Assembly: GCA_012934845.2 (NCBI GenBank)
Contig: WNNJ02003839.1
Coordinates: 124,001 to 188,000 of the forward strand
Length of the DNA: 64,000 bases
Direction of reading: 5' to 3'
Source: Pomphorhynchus laevis
Taxonomy: Eukaryota > Acanthocephala > Palaeacanthocephala > Echinorhynchida > Pomphorhynchidae
Shown here: piece by piece, positions 22,065 to 33,911 of the stretch
Position numbering within the stretch: position 1 is the stretch's first letter
How the letters are laid out: every line of letters begins with the position of its first letter
The notes under the pieces: model-generated
The model's input: the letters and a program-made list of their open reading frames with translations, nothing else
What the model was told of the DNA's origin: nothing
The model's database searches: none
Translations under genes and position numbers: made by a program

Positions 22065-22511
22065 CTATAAAGAAGATACGTAAGGGGGCAACTGAACTGG
22101 ACGGTATACAATCAGAAGTTCCAGAGGGAAAGGAGTTGATAATCTGCATATAAGTAATTCGAACGAGGTGTAACCGATGTTAACGTTAATTTTACGTAAA
22201 GACATTGGGTGACGAGCAATGGCAACTATACCGCCATGGTTAAAATCAGTAGATATATGAGAGGCAATTGGACGAGCTGATTCAACTAAAGAACAACCAG
22301 AGCGACATAGACGACGAATAGCAAGATCGTCGGAGTCACAATGCCAGGATTCGGTAATGCAGAGAATATCGATAGATAATTGATCGAAGATATCAAGGAG
22401 CATATCAGCTTTATGAAGAATGGAGCGAGTGTTGAATAGACTAAGACGAAAAGTATGCTTAGGAGCGAGATCGACTAGCGAAGAAGACAAGGGGGAGATA
22501 TGGGACGCCAT
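22065..22511 (-). CDS. CR1-like LINE ORF2 start: AP endonuclease (copy B)
   Basis: Begins MASHISPLSSSLVDLAPKH. Endonuclease motifs DILCITESWH and HGGIVAIARHP are in this frame. After a frameshift near 22100 the domain continues (21793-22149 frame) with PSFVLGDFNIRLD and ALDIIAV. The catalytic SDH motif, seen in copies A, C and D as GLSDHF or GLSNHF, is lost because this copy ends at 21867. Confidence 0.8.
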   Translation of the reverse strand: MASHISPLSSSLVDLAPKHTFRLSLFNTRSILHKADMLLDIFDQLSIDILCITESWHCDSDDLAIRRLCRSGCSLVESARPIASHISTDFNHGGIVAIARHPMSLRKINVNIGYTSFELLICRLSTPFPLELLIVYRPVQLPPYVSSL

Positions 22512-23839
22512 CGAATTTTTGGCCTTGTGTGTACAACGTGAAAATTTCCATTGATTTGATGTATAGATAAGGATGACTCGCCGTTTGTTTCACGTCGATG
22601 TTTCTCAATGCGAGCTAAATTGAGCTGGGCAATATCAGAAGGGGAGCGGTCAGGAAAGATACGACTAGTAGACGAAGTGGTAAGAAGTTTAAAACGTTGG
22701 GAAAGTACCAAGGATGCATGTGAACTATGTCGGAAAACAATTTTTAGGAGTGGAGGACTGAGATGATTGGATTTAGTGGATTTGTTTAAACGGATCAAAG
22801 ATACAGGAGCGATATTATTGAAGAGGGATGGATTATTATCATGAAGAATGTTTGCTAGGATAGACCTGAAAGCAGATACATCATCATCGAGGCGACATTG
22901 AGGAGAAGCAGATTCGGAAACCTTTAAATTATATATGATAATGCATCGATCGCGCGAAGGAAAACGATTACGTAGTGGTGGACGGAAAGACCTGGTAGCA
23001 GTAGAGGCAGAAGAGCAGCTAAACGTGGGAATTACAGGGTTGCTAAGTGAAGATTTTAGATAGTTTGGAGCATGTGTGACAGGAGTGGAGTGTTGAATCG
23101 GTTGATCGGAGATGATTTTGACGGAAGGATGTAAATTATTGATAGGTGATACGGTTGGAGCATGTGTGACAGAAGTGGATTGTTGAATAGGTTGAACGGA
23201 GATGTTACTGGAGATAATTTTGACAGAAGGATGTAAATTATTGAGAAGTGATACGGTAGAGGTAGAGTAAGGAGTACGTGAAGAGAAGAAATAAGTATGA
23301 GATGTATTTAGATGTGGGGATGAATAGGAAAAATGAGGTACGAGATGAAGGCCTTTACTGTTTGCATTGTTAGGAAGATGAAGATTATGGGAAGTTTTAT
23401 CCGTAGTTAAAGGAGGAGTGTGTGTGAGAGAAGTTTCAAGAACGGGTTTCATAGATGACGAAGGAGTTAGTAAGCAAACGGATGACGACGATAGATTGGA
23501 AGATATGTTGTCGTTTGTTGATGTTCCATGTATAACAGCGGTCTGAGTCGACTGAGAGATATCAAGTTTATTTATTGAGAACAAATCTGTTTTGTTAGCG
23601 TTCAGAACGTCTCCACCGTTTGAGTGGTCATTCTTCATTAGCTTACCTACGAGGGCAGCACAACAGAAGCCGCGGAGGAAATTCCGATTTAAAACGTTGT
23701 CCTCGTCAGTGAAAGGAATGGCAACGTGAGTCCAAACATTGCAGTTCTTGTTGTCGCATCCAATTTGCTTTTCGATGTAAGCTTCCTTGACGGACTTGAG
23801 TTGCTGGCCGACATTTTTAGTTAGCTTTCTCTTTGCCAT
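22475..23839 (-). CDS. CR1-like LINE ORF1, full length (454 codons)
   Basis: The best preserved ORF1 of this family. Residues about 28-70 form a Cys-rich finger (CDNKNCNVWTHV...RGFCC) comparable to the PHD-like finger of CR1 ORF1. Residues about 90-290 are Ser/Thr/Pro/His/Asn-rich, with internal repeats around NLHPSVKIIS (three times). Residues about 300-430 look like the RRM-type RNA-binding domain of LINE ORF1 proteins (RCIIIYNLKVSES, FRSILANIL, LKIVFRHSSHA, RIFPDRSPSD). It overlaps the ATG of ORF2 (22511) by 37 bases in a different frame, which suggests termination-reinitiation or frameshifting for ORF2 expression. No stops in 1.36 kb. Confidence 0.82.
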   Translation of the reverse strand: MAKRKLTKNVGQQLKSVKEAYIEKQIGCDNKNCNVWTHVAIPFTDEDNVLNRNFLRGFCCAALVGKLMKNDHSNGGDVLNANKTDLFSINKLDISQSTQTAVIHGTSTNDNISSNLSSSSVCLLTPSSSMKPVLETSLTHTPPLTTDKTSHNLHLPNNANSKGLHLVPHFSYSSPHLNTSHTYFFSSRTPYSTSTVSLLNNLHPSVKIISSNISVQPIQQSTSVTHAPTVSPINNLHPSVKIISDQPIQHSTPVTHAPNYLKSSLSNPVIPTFSCSSASTATRSFRPPLRNRFPSRDRCIIIYNLKVSESASPQCRLDDDVSAFRSILANILHDNNPSLFNNIAPVSLIRLNKSTKSNHLSPPLLKIVFRHSSHASLVLSQRFKLLTTSSTSRIFPDRSPSDIAQLNLARIEKHRRETNGESSLSIHQINGNFHVVHTRPKIRWRPISPPCLLR

Positions 23840-24329
23840 AATAAAATGTTAATTAGTTAGTTATAATCAAGAATGTTTAAACTCCGTTAGTCTGCAAGTC
23901 GTTAGTTGTAAGTAGCGAGCGGATGTCGTCGATGGTTGTCGATGGTTGTCGATGGTTGTCGATAATTGTCAAGCGGATGGTTGTCGTTAGTTGTCGTGGA
24001 AGGTTGTCGTTGGTTGTTGTATTTACTTTAGATCTCAAACTTTTTTAGGTATCCTGAATTCCAGGGGGCCACTTCTAGGCACCTCCAAAACCCAACCGTC
24101 ACTCTCCACTCGTGTATGTCAGCTTTTGACAGACAGTCACAGAAAGGTTGGCGGCATTACAATGCTATAAGCCTCCCCTCCGATTTAGCCGGCGTCAACA
24201 TTAAGGATATTTCCACACAAGAAAAAATCGCTTGCATGCTTTGAAAATCCGCAGCCCATTTCGATTCAAAATTCCCTCATCCCCATTTACTAAAAAGCGC
24301 TTGCGTGTAAAAACTGCGATTATTTAAGC

Positions 24330-25480
24330 TAAAGTTAATCCCTCCAGGTTTTCATAGGTTTGTAAAAAGTCACTCGGTTCATTCAGCAATTATAAAAGTG
24401 CATCGGTTTTGTCAAGATAATAGTTATCAGCTTACTGCCGCTGTTTATCTCGACTCTTCCGCTGCGTATGACCGTATCACCATTCCTTTTGTTATCTCTT
24501 CTCTCTAGTCCCTTGGGTTGGCTGTGAGAATTGTTAAAATGATGAAGATTTTGCTGTATACCAAGCGGTTACTCTATGAAGACGACCCGAATACACTTCA
24601 GTTCTACCCTATTACAGCTATGAATCAAGGATCCCCCTTTCTCCTATATTATACCTTGTTGCCTCTATTATACTTTTTAAACCTTTTATACGCGATCAAC
24701 ATCTAGTGTTATACGTTAATGATATTTTCTGGACGCAGGTGCAAAGATGTAGTCTCGAATATCAGTCGCTTCTTTTTAAAATTAAATGACCAGCCACCTC
24801 TAACAAATCTTCTTCTCAACTACGCCAAATCTCAGGTGGTAGTCTTTAATGGCACTGCAACAAAGAAAAAATTAGAGACCAGCAATATCTACTCTCTCCA
24901 CCATTTTGTAGAATTAACCACTTCCATTCTTCACATATCGAGTAAGATACCTAGGGTTTATTATTACGGTGAAATGGTCGGTCGGTTCAGACTTTAATAG
25001 ATTTAAAAGTGTCCTGAAGAGAGCTAGATGGGCCCTAAAACCGACTCAACATATATCATTAAGAGGGTGTGCTCAGATATGCCTGTGGGGTATCTGGGCA
25101 ATCTTGGGGTAAGTTTTTTTTTCAGATGACGTCTCCTCGAGCAAATACTCAGGTTTATTAAGCTTCTTATCTCGAGATTACCATCCATTGTCCGCCTCGA
25201 CTGAACTCTCAGGTGTGTGTGAGACCATTAGTGGTTCAGCCTAAATGCGGCGCGTTGGTGTATACTGGAGGGTGCTTATTTCCCAGTCCGTTCTAATAGA
25301 GACTAGAACCGTGGATTAGGACAATGTTATTAATCGGACATTTAGTCTTTTTTGTTTTTATTTATGTTTAATATTTGGTGCATGATTATGCTTTTGTATG
25401 TAAAAGAATCTCTATCTATATTTATTTGTACGTCGAAAAAGTTGCATTTATTTCACTCTTTGGGTGGTCTAGGAGTAACG
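24330..25480 (+). mobile_element. Type III LINE relic (RT), plus strand, decayed
   Basis: Readable pieces across frames: PGFHRFVKSHSVHSAI, TAAVYLDSSAAYDRITIPFVI (palm motif A), NQGSPFLLYYTLLPLLYF (motif B, altered), LMIFSGR (catalytic box eroded), LLLNYAKSQVVVFNG and a late stretch to about 25320. Several stops and frameshifts. The sequence GGTTTGTAAAAAGTCACTCG near its start recurs at 38460-38510. It ends at or before the inner edge of the right inverted-repeat arm. Confidence 0.65.
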
Positions 25481-25481
25481 A

Positions 25482-28200
25482 TGTGATTGGCAAACCACCT
25501 TTTTTACACGACACCGCACGTGCCACATTGTTGGGTTGTCAACATATACACGATAACGGGACGTCTGAACACGTGAGGCCATATCTTGAACACGTGAGGC
25601 TATATCTTGAACACGTGAGGCCATATACACGATAACGGGACGTCTGAACACGTGAGGCCATATATTGCTTTTTGATAATAATAATTTATTTAATGTGGCA
25701 AATGATGTCTAAGACATCCAACCTTTGGAAACACGGCTAAAGGAATCAGCTTTGTTTCAGCAGGACGGAAGAAGTATATGCATCACACTTAAGTTGTAAT
25801 ATTTTAAAATATCCTCAATTAATCATAGCCTGTCGAATCAGCAATCACGTGATCCCTTAAAAAAGTTAAGGCTCCGTTTTACTTACAATTAAATTTAGCC
25901 AATCAAATACCGTTAAAGAGTCAGTCATTAAATGTATGGTTGTCAATTGACATTGTATCGCCATTCATAATCCCTTGAATGTACCTTGCAATTCAGCAGT
26001 ATTGATATGTTTGTAATCATCTATTCGGCGAGTCAACTGACATCTACAATAACTTCAATACTACTAGCATCCAACTGTATCATGCTTAATGTCGAGTACT
26101 TATCAAATTCTGTGACAAAGATCTCGTTTTAGAAGTTATGTTATACCTCGGCAATAACATCACTTATCTTGCTATCAACACAATCATCTCAATGTAAATC
26201 GTTACACGCCTCCTTCAGGAGCTAGCAAATTAATCGAAGACAATAAGCAACTAAATAATGAGCATTAAGTTGACCAGTCAGCGAATAAACCGTTCGTTTG
26301 GTTATATTATTATTAAACCATTGTATTATCGTTACTCGTTTCCATTATAAATATTTTAAAACTCTATCCATTTGTAATCCTAACAATCGAGATTTTTCTA
26401 AGGGTGCAATCGGTTTCACTTCCAAAATTTGAAGATTATCTCCCCATTTTCTCATTATTTAATAACTAAACCATTCTCAACTGACCAAGCAGCTAATACA
26501 TTTAAATCAGACTGTATAATTTATTTGTCGCTATTACTAACTATACGACGATATACCTTGAAGTCGTCATCATACATGAAGGTTTTTTATCGCATTAAGG
26601 ACGAAAGCTTGTTGACATAAAAGTTGAATAAGATAGGTCCCAAAATAGATCCTTGTGGTACACCACTAGATATATGAATCCAATTCGACAATATACCATT
26701 TACGCGAAACTGCGGTGGTTCTATTTTGAAGATATCCAATCAATAATTAAATAATCGAAACTATATCTTATATCTTTGTTTATTAATATACTATGGTCAA
26801 TAGTATCAAAGGCATGAGTATTAAAGGGATAAATATTAATCTGTATCAACGCCTATGTCAAATGCATTCACCCAATAATCTCTTGCAATAAGCAAATTAG
26901 AGGCGGTCGACATATTCCTACAAAAAACATATTGAGCAGGATGCAATATATTATTACTGGAAATGGGTCGAATGATTTCCAACAAAATTACACTCACTTA
27001 TCGAATAGGCAAGAGAAACAATTTAATTTAAAACAAAGAAAATGTACCTACATTTTAAGCATAAGAAAAATTGAAACTCAACATGATTACTAAATATGAA
27101 TAATATTGATAAATAATACTGTTCAATAGATTAAACTATTAAAAGATAGATTTGTCTTCAAAATTCATTGTACATGGAATTCTACTCCGGACATGCCAGT
27201 GAGCTACGATCGACCAAAATTAACCTTGCGATCGACCGTTTTATCGTGATAATCTTGTTGGCCATCTCTGCTCAATAGGATTGAACTATGAATATGTACA
27301 AAACTAATGATTGTACGAAGATAATTGGCAGATTCCGTCTCGCACTATGTGATCGGTATCAATATTGACGAGAAGTATGCTTGGATACAGTAATTCGACA
27401 AGAAAAAATGAAAAAATTGGTGAACCAGGTGTAATAGTACAGATAAATAAGGATAAAGTAGAAAAGCGGAAATTCAACTTTAGTAGGATGCTAGAGGGCA
27501 CTTGCATTTTTGGAATGCTATAGGGAAGTGGCTGCTTATGTTGTGATTTTTATTCATTTTTATTTTTCCATTAAATTGATAATATATTGGTAATTTATGT
27601 TGTCGGTTGTTGAAAAACTGTAAATTAATTCCGTTAATCTTTAAAAATGTGGAGATATACTATATATATACTATCAACTGTCGTTGACACAGATATATGT
27701 ATTTTTAAAGCCATCATAAAAACATCATTTAATAAAAAGTGTATACAAAAATAGTTGGAGAGCATACTCTCAACTGTCACTTCTCAATTTCGAGCACAAA
27801 AACATAAACCATAGTACCAATTTTGTTGAACCATATAGGTATTTTTTAAAGCCATTATTAAAAACATTTAGAAGCACTCAAACAAAATATTAAGTCGAAC
27901 TGAAGACCACTTAAACACTTTTTGGAAACAAAATAAGAAAAATTTAGAAACAATATAGTTCTTATTAGCGGAAAATTTATGACGCAGACAAAACAAGAGA
28001 AAGATTTTTTTCAACCAGGGAGAGGTAATAGGGAGTGTATAAATTTGTGGAAAGGGGTGGTGAATTTAATATGGTATTTAATTCTTGCAAGTTAAAAAGC
28101 AATAAATTATAACTGAAGTTAATTTATTATAATTAATTTTAAATTGTTAAAATTTAAATAACTTTATTATTATTAAATAAAAAGGCAGCGGAAGAGCGTA
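25482..28200 (-). repeat. Right arm of the 2.7-kb inverted repeat
   Basis: Reverse complement of 13587-16327. It contains, on the minus strand, the CACGTG repeats (25540-25665), the LTR-element fossil (about 25690-26440), the type II LINE RT relic (about 26450-26960), the unknown 1.2-kb stretch and, at its outer end, the last ~40 bp of the type II LINE at 28170-29527. The frames at 26429-26620 (plus) and 27304-27507 (minus) are the same peptides as in the left arm. Confidence 0.93.
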
Positions 28201-29527
28201 GAACTCGTACAGGCTGGGTACAGGGTAAAAAAGACAAATATCAATGAAAATCCGATTGTTCTAAGTACATTCTTCAGACTTTTCTTGAACGACAAAATAC
28301 TGGAGGCCGAAATCACTTGACTTGGTAGCTTATTCCAGCTTTTCCACGTTATATCGACAATTGTGTTAAATCTTCTTCGTGGACGAATGTGGGTCTTTAA
28401 CTTGAAGTGATGTCCCATCAATCTGTTTGAATTTCGAAGTTCGAACAGTTTACAACAAACATTTTTCTCTGCCCTTTTTAGCATTAAGCGTTGTCCACAC
28501 AAACATTAAATCAGATGACTTAAAAGATTTCTTCACTGTGGTCACACCAAGTGCGTGGAGTCTAAAAATGAATGAAAGCTTGCGTTGGGTGGGTACAAGA
28601 TGTGTGGCCTTGCGAATATAGATTCGTACAGGTTCATCTCTGTCGTAGTTTGAGGGTGACAGGTAGGTGAAGCGTATTTCATTAAATATAATACATAAGC
28701 ATTGTAAATTAACTTAAAACTGGATGCGTCAAGCTGGCCAATGGTCCTTCTAATAACTCCTAAAATTCGACGGCATTTAGCAAATGTGTGACTGGTATGT
28801 GGGATGGTCGATAAGCTTCTATTTACGATCACTCCAAGGTCTTGAAATTTGGGAACTTTCAATTTCTCTCCCGTCAATGGTATATAACGAATTGATGTGT
28901 AGATGTCCGATGCGCATATGTTTTGACTTATAGGGGTTTAATACCAGTCCCCGTTGATTACACCAGACCTTAATATTATCAATGTCTCTTTGGAGTATCA
29001 TTGGATCTCGGTTATCGATTATTAGTCGCCAAATTTTCAAGTCGTCGGCATACAAAGTACATGTACTCGAAATAGCTGTAGTAAGCTCGTTGATGTAAAT
29101 AATAAAGAGCAATGGACTGAGTACCGATTCCTGAGAAACACCTCGTCCAGGAGTTCTTGTCTTTGACATGTTTATTGGCCAATACAGTAATCCTCCGATT
29201 TCTAAGGAAAGAGTTAATCCAATTTAGGAGGGTTTCTCTGATGCTGTACTGTTCCAGCGTAATAAGGAGGACATCATAGTATATCCGATCAAATGCTTTG
29301 CTGAGGTCGAAAAACAAAACATCAACACTAACTCCAGCCTCGGCATATATAGTCCAATCACTTCTCGCAAGTACGAGGTTTGTGACAGTAGATCTTCCTG
29401 GGCAGAAACTTTGCTGGTTGTCGCAGAGTACTTTGTTCCCTTCTAGATGCCCGATGATTCGTTTAAAACGCAGTTTCTCTAGCACTTTACAAGCAACACA
29501 GGTAAGGCTTATTGGCCGATAGTTGCT
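28170..29527 (-). mobile_element. Type II LINE (RT), 5'-truncated and frameshifted, fused to an R2-like remnant
   Basis: RT starting at ASNYRPISLTCVACKVLEKL (about 29530), then SFCPGRSTVTNLVLARSDW, FFDLSKAFDR, VLSPLLFIIYINEL and LYADDLKIWR (29169 frame), QLDASSFKLIYNAYV, and finally FNTIVDITWKSWNKLPSQV in the 28502-28173 frame. It is split among at least four frames. The 3' end is a TTTATTTAATAATAATAAAG tail at about 28165-28190. The same LINE group as 2190-3395. It begins in frame with the R2-like remnant upstream. Confidence 0.82.
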
Positions 29528-30660
29528 TGCAATTTCAAAGGAAACGCGGCGTTTGATGTTTGTGATGACATGCGCATATCTCGTAATACCTCGTTGTGTG
29601 CGAACGGATGCGATTCGTCTAATCAAGATGCCTGTCTCTTTCCCAATGCCACTAGAAGAGGAGAAAATTAGCGGAATGAACCTGCCGCGCTCGATTGCTT
29701 TAATTCTCTCTGAATATTGGGAGTGTTTGCGTGATTCATTGTGCTGGAAGGATGAGTCCACTGATAGATTGACGAACGACTGAGCAAAGATGTCAAAAAC
29801 GTTAACGTCAAAGAACGTCCGCTCTAATCACTCGTTCCACAGGCCCAAACAGGATATGTTCAGCCTTGCCCTGGCGGCTCGAATTGTTGATGTTGCGACG
29901 AATTTTAGGGTGTCAGGGACCGGTAGTAGGTTTGGTTCTATTACTACATTACGGCAAATGGTGGATATTTCCTTTGAAATTTTATCTCGGACGGAGTCGT
30001 GTCTAATTGACGGTAATCCTTCTAATCTGCATGAGAGTGCGTGGCTCACCGTGATTTCTTCATCACAAGAGCGTGATTTGACGATCAAGTCACTTTGGGT
30101 TTACCCATAGCGAGCGTAAATGACATCTGTAACAGAAGCGTTCGTTTTTCATAGGGAAGGCGCTGAGCCATGAAGATGCTTCGTCTCTTTGAGCATGATT
30201 AACGGCGGTCAGAACAACGGTGTCCATAAGGTAAGGTGCCTCTGACAGCCTATGATGTTTGTTTTTACGTCGCGCCGTAATTTGATCGATCGTTTTTGAT
30301 TGTAAGTTTATCAATGCTTGTCCGATTAAACCGGAGTCGTATGAGCCACTGATTGTCTTTGAGGATTCGTAGTCTGTTTGAGCGGTTATTGCCGGATAAA
30401 ATATTCCCAACCCGCCCATTTTTAGATGAGACATCAGGATCGTTTTTCATACATTTCCAATCGGCCATCGAGTAATTTCATTGAGAAAAACACTTCTTAA
30501 GGTCTCAGATACGCCTCGCAACATCTCTTGATCGCACTGTGTAGTCCGTGTGATATTGGTCCATTTTGCTTGTATTGCATGTGTCAAGCCCGAGTATGCG
30601 ACTTGTGGTTCGATTTTCGCCACGTCGACTAAACGTTCAATTAGATTTTATCTACACATT
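29528..30660 (-). mobile_element. R2-like LINE copy 2 (3' half), decayed
   Basis: Matches the C-terminal half of the 18.5-20.2 kb element in order: VDVAKIEPQVAYSGLTHAIQ (about 30640-30570), MGGLGIFYP, DEASSWLSAFPMKNE, CDEEITVSHALSC (knuckle) with IRHDSVRDKI, RARLNISCLGLWNE and ERTFFDVNVFD (endonuclease), then FIPLIFSSSSGIGKE and NIKRRVSFEIA, where it stops at about 29528 and the type II LINE begins. Several frameshifts and stops. The endonuclease Asp of R-x-D reads Asn here. Confidence 0.85.
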
Positions 30661-31044
30661 GTTCGACAATAATTATTATCTTTTGATCAATGAGTTTTAG
30701 ATCAATTATTAATAATCAATTATTAATAATAATTATCTTTTGATCAATGAGTTTTAGTTTTATAGTTAAAAACAATTGAAAGTTATGAATTTTAAAATTT
30801 AGATAAAAAGTATTGCCTAATTAAATAATTCAAGTTAATTATTTTTACACGTAGTAATTGTATATCCATAAAAATGGATCCATTAAGAAAGAATTTCAAT
30901 ACAACTTTTTAATAAACACGAACAAGAAAGTATAAACCTGCCAAATTTTTTACAACCTTCGTCGGGAAACTTAATCGGAATGCGCCCACCACATACTACT
31001 AGCTTCCACTGAGGCGTTTCGACCTTAGTCTACTCTTTAAAAAA
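30661..31044. other. AT-rich spacer with a short direct duplication
   Basis: AATTATCTTTTGATCAATGAG lies at about 30671-30692 and again at about 30729-30750. No gene seen. Confidence 0.45.
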
Positions 31045-33612
31045 ATTAACGTGGCAAACGCGTGCCAGCGCAGGCTTACATGACCACAACAAAACAAAAA
31101 TGTAAATCATGGGTCGAGAAGGTGTGAACGGAGGATGTGTTTGAATGTGATATAGGAGGGAGAGCAGCGGACGTAGAGAGGAAGTTGATTCCAGGCGAGT
31201 GAGGTGGCGACCAGGAAGGATCAGAGACCATAGTTGTTGGAGTAATTAGGAACGTGGGGTAAGAGGGTATGACGGGAACGCAGCGATAGCGAGGTGGGGC
31301 GAGTGTCGTCTAAGAAAGGAAGGTTGATGAACGATGGGGAGCCGACAGCGATGAGACGAAAAGTTACAAGAAGGCGGATTTTGATGTGGATCTGGATTGT
31401 GGGCCAGGAGAGTTGGTAAGATATGTGGACGGGTGATCAAAGCGACGGAGGCGAAAGAGCACTCGAACGACGGAGTTGATTATGCGTTGTAGGGGTAGGA
31501 TGATGGATTGTGGAGAATTGGCGAAAAGGCTAAGGCAGTAATCGATTTTAGGGAAAGAAGCGATGAAAGAAGAGACATACAAGAACGGAAGTCGATAAGG
31601 GGCGGATACGGCGGATTTCACCGAGAATTAAGTTAGACGAGCGAACCTTGTCACAGACGAAGCGTTTAAGGGAAAGGTGATCATCGAAATGGAAGCCTAA
31701 AAAAGTGAGTTTGTGTACCATGGGGATGATCGATGAGGCAGAAGATACAGTGGGAGGAGATATGTTAGGTTAACGGGGGAGGATCCACATTATTTAGGAC
31801 TTGTCGGGGTTTAGAACAAGATGGAGATTGGAGAGATGTTCGTAGATAGAAGAAAGACAGTTGGAGGCAGAAATGCCGATATCGTGTATGCGATGTGCGG
31901 GTGCATGAGCATAGATGAGGATGTCATCGGCGTATTGCATGACTTTAAAGAAGTAAGGTTTGATAAACGGAGAGAGATCGCCAAGCAGTAGAGAGAAAAG
32001 TAGGGGACCTAAAACTGAACCTTGTGGGACCCCGCAAAAATTAGCGATGGGAGGGGAGGATGATGAATTAGAACAGACGCGAAAAGAACGGTCGGATAGA
32101 TATGAGGCAAACCATGCTACGGAGGAAGAAAAGCCGTAATCATAACGAAGGCGAGAAAGGAGGACGGAGTGGTCGACAATGTCGAATGCGGATGAGAGGT
32201 CGAGGGAGATGAGAACACTATATAGAGCCTTGTCTCGAGAAATGAGTAAGTCGTTTTAAACTACTATGCATGCGATTTCTGTGGAGTGATTAGAGCGGAA
32301 AGCGGATTGGAAAGGAGGGTACATATTGGATGAGGAGAGATAAGCATTGATCTGTATTAAAATGAGGTGTTCTAAGAGCTTAGAAAGAGTAGGGAGTAGT
32401 GAAATGGGGCGATAGCTATAAGGAAGGGAGTGGTCAAGCGATTGTTGCTTTAGGAGGGGGCGAACGATTGCGAATTTCTAGTGTGAAGGGAAGATACGAC
32501 TGCGGGTGGACGAGTTAAACAAGGTTGTGAGAAAAAGGTATTTTGATGAGCATATGAATTTAAGTATGTGGGTAGGCAGAAGATCGGCAGTTGAAGTTTT
32601 GCTGGGCAGGGACATGAGAACAGATGAGACTTCGTGAAGGTTGGGATAGATGAGAAGATGAAAGAGTTCCGTGAAGGATGAGGCTAGGCATGGGACAGAG
32701 TGGGATAGGATGGAGACCGGGGTGTGAGAGAGCAACGTGGATACTTTAGTCTGGAGAAATGACGAATAATCATAGGCATTGATATTGCACGGTGAAGAGG
32801 AACGAGCAAGGATTGAGTTAAAAGTATGCCATAGAGTCTTAGAGTTGAATGAAGTGATGATTTTATGCTGCCAGAAGGGGTTGCATTTGGTACGTAGTAG
32901 ATTGAGATGAGACCGGCGAAGGGCAAGATAGGAATCACGGAAAGACTGAGTGATCGTGCGGAAATCACGTCTGAGAGAGCGGTGATAGACTCGAAAAGCA
33001 TGGAGGAGTCGACGCTTTGAGAGTAGGCATTGGATGTCAAACCATGGTGCAAGGTGAAAGCGACGGTGTGAGTGATGCTTGAAGTGCAAGAGAAGATCGA
33101 GAATGGATGTGAATTCAGAGTCGAAAAGAAAGGCGAGAACGTGAGGAGATGAATATGTTATTGTGGGTAATGATAGAGACGATTTGAGTAAGGCAGAGCG
33201 GAGAAGGGAGAGGTCAAGATTTCTCCAAGGGCGACGTAGGATTGTAGGTGTGTGAGGAGGGGTGTGGTTGTGAGTGAGATCAAGGGTGATAAGAAAGTGA
33301 TCGGATAGACCAGGATCAGAGATGGACAGTGAGGTGTAGGCAGCTAAATGATCGGGGACAGCGATGATGTCGAGTGCCCTACCAAGTATATGTGTGGGGG
33401 CAGTGGAGATTAGTTTGTAATTGTAGTTGTATAGAATGTTGATGAACCGGATGGAATCCGTGGAAGAGGGGCGTTCTAGGCGGATATTGAAGTCGCCTAG
33501 AACGAATGAAGGGATTGAGGACAATGAACAATTAGAAAGGATGTCAGCGAGTTCGGTAAAAAATAAGGCTGTAGGAGCTGATGAACCAGGACGGTATACA
33601 ATGGCGAGATCT
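31045..33612 (-). mobile_element. CR1-like LINE copy C, 5'-truncated, diverged subfamily
   Basis: Begins within the endonuclease (LAIVYRPG.. at about 33610). A long open frame (33524-32478, 348 codons) carries SFVLGDFNIRLERPS, THILGRALDIIAVP and SISDPGLSDHFLI, then the inter-domain region. The RT follows in broken frames (about 32470-31620). The C-terminus is at about 31600-31120 and the 3' end is CGCGTTTGCCACGTTAATTTTT at about 31045-31066. The sequence is more G/A-rich on the plus strand and more diverged from copies A, B, D and E, so it is probably a separate subfamily. Confidence 0.82.
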
Positions 33613-33911
33613 GGAGTGATCGGGCAAAATATCGACGAGGGTTTTATTTGCGGTACATCGGGACAAATTGAGAGTGTTCGGAATACACGATATTTGTTCT
33701 GTATGATCGTCAGTTTTCCAGGGAACTCGACAGACTAAGCGCATCTTGCTGCGATGACATTGCAGTGGCATTGAACGTTACTTTTACCGATTTAGTTGCC
33801 AGGCAAAGAGCAATACCAAAACTAGCAACAATTTGTTCAGTGTTGATTAATATCGATATTGACATTATTATAAAGGTGACATGTAGGGTATTATTATCAA
33901 TATGGTTAACC
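33613..33911. other. Spacer between two LINE copies
   Basis: Short open frames on both strands (33710-33913 minus; 33765-34028 plus) carry no recognisable domain. Nothing else seen. Confidence 0.35.

Larger units (their letters stand above)
21867..24018 (-). mobile_element. CR1-like LINE copy B: 5' UTR, ORF1 and endonuclease; RT missing
   Basis: Read right to left: a 5' leader with short GTCGATGGTT repeats (about 23925-23965), a complete ORF1 (23839-22475), then ORF2 from 22511 with the AP endonuclease (DILCITESWH, HGGIVAIARHP, VLGDFNIRLD, THILGGALDIIAV). It stops at 21867 where the R2-like element begins. Loss of the 3' half is unusual for a LINE and points to a secondary deletion or rearrangement. 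The leader lacks the 20-bp units of copies A and D. Confidence 0.85.
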
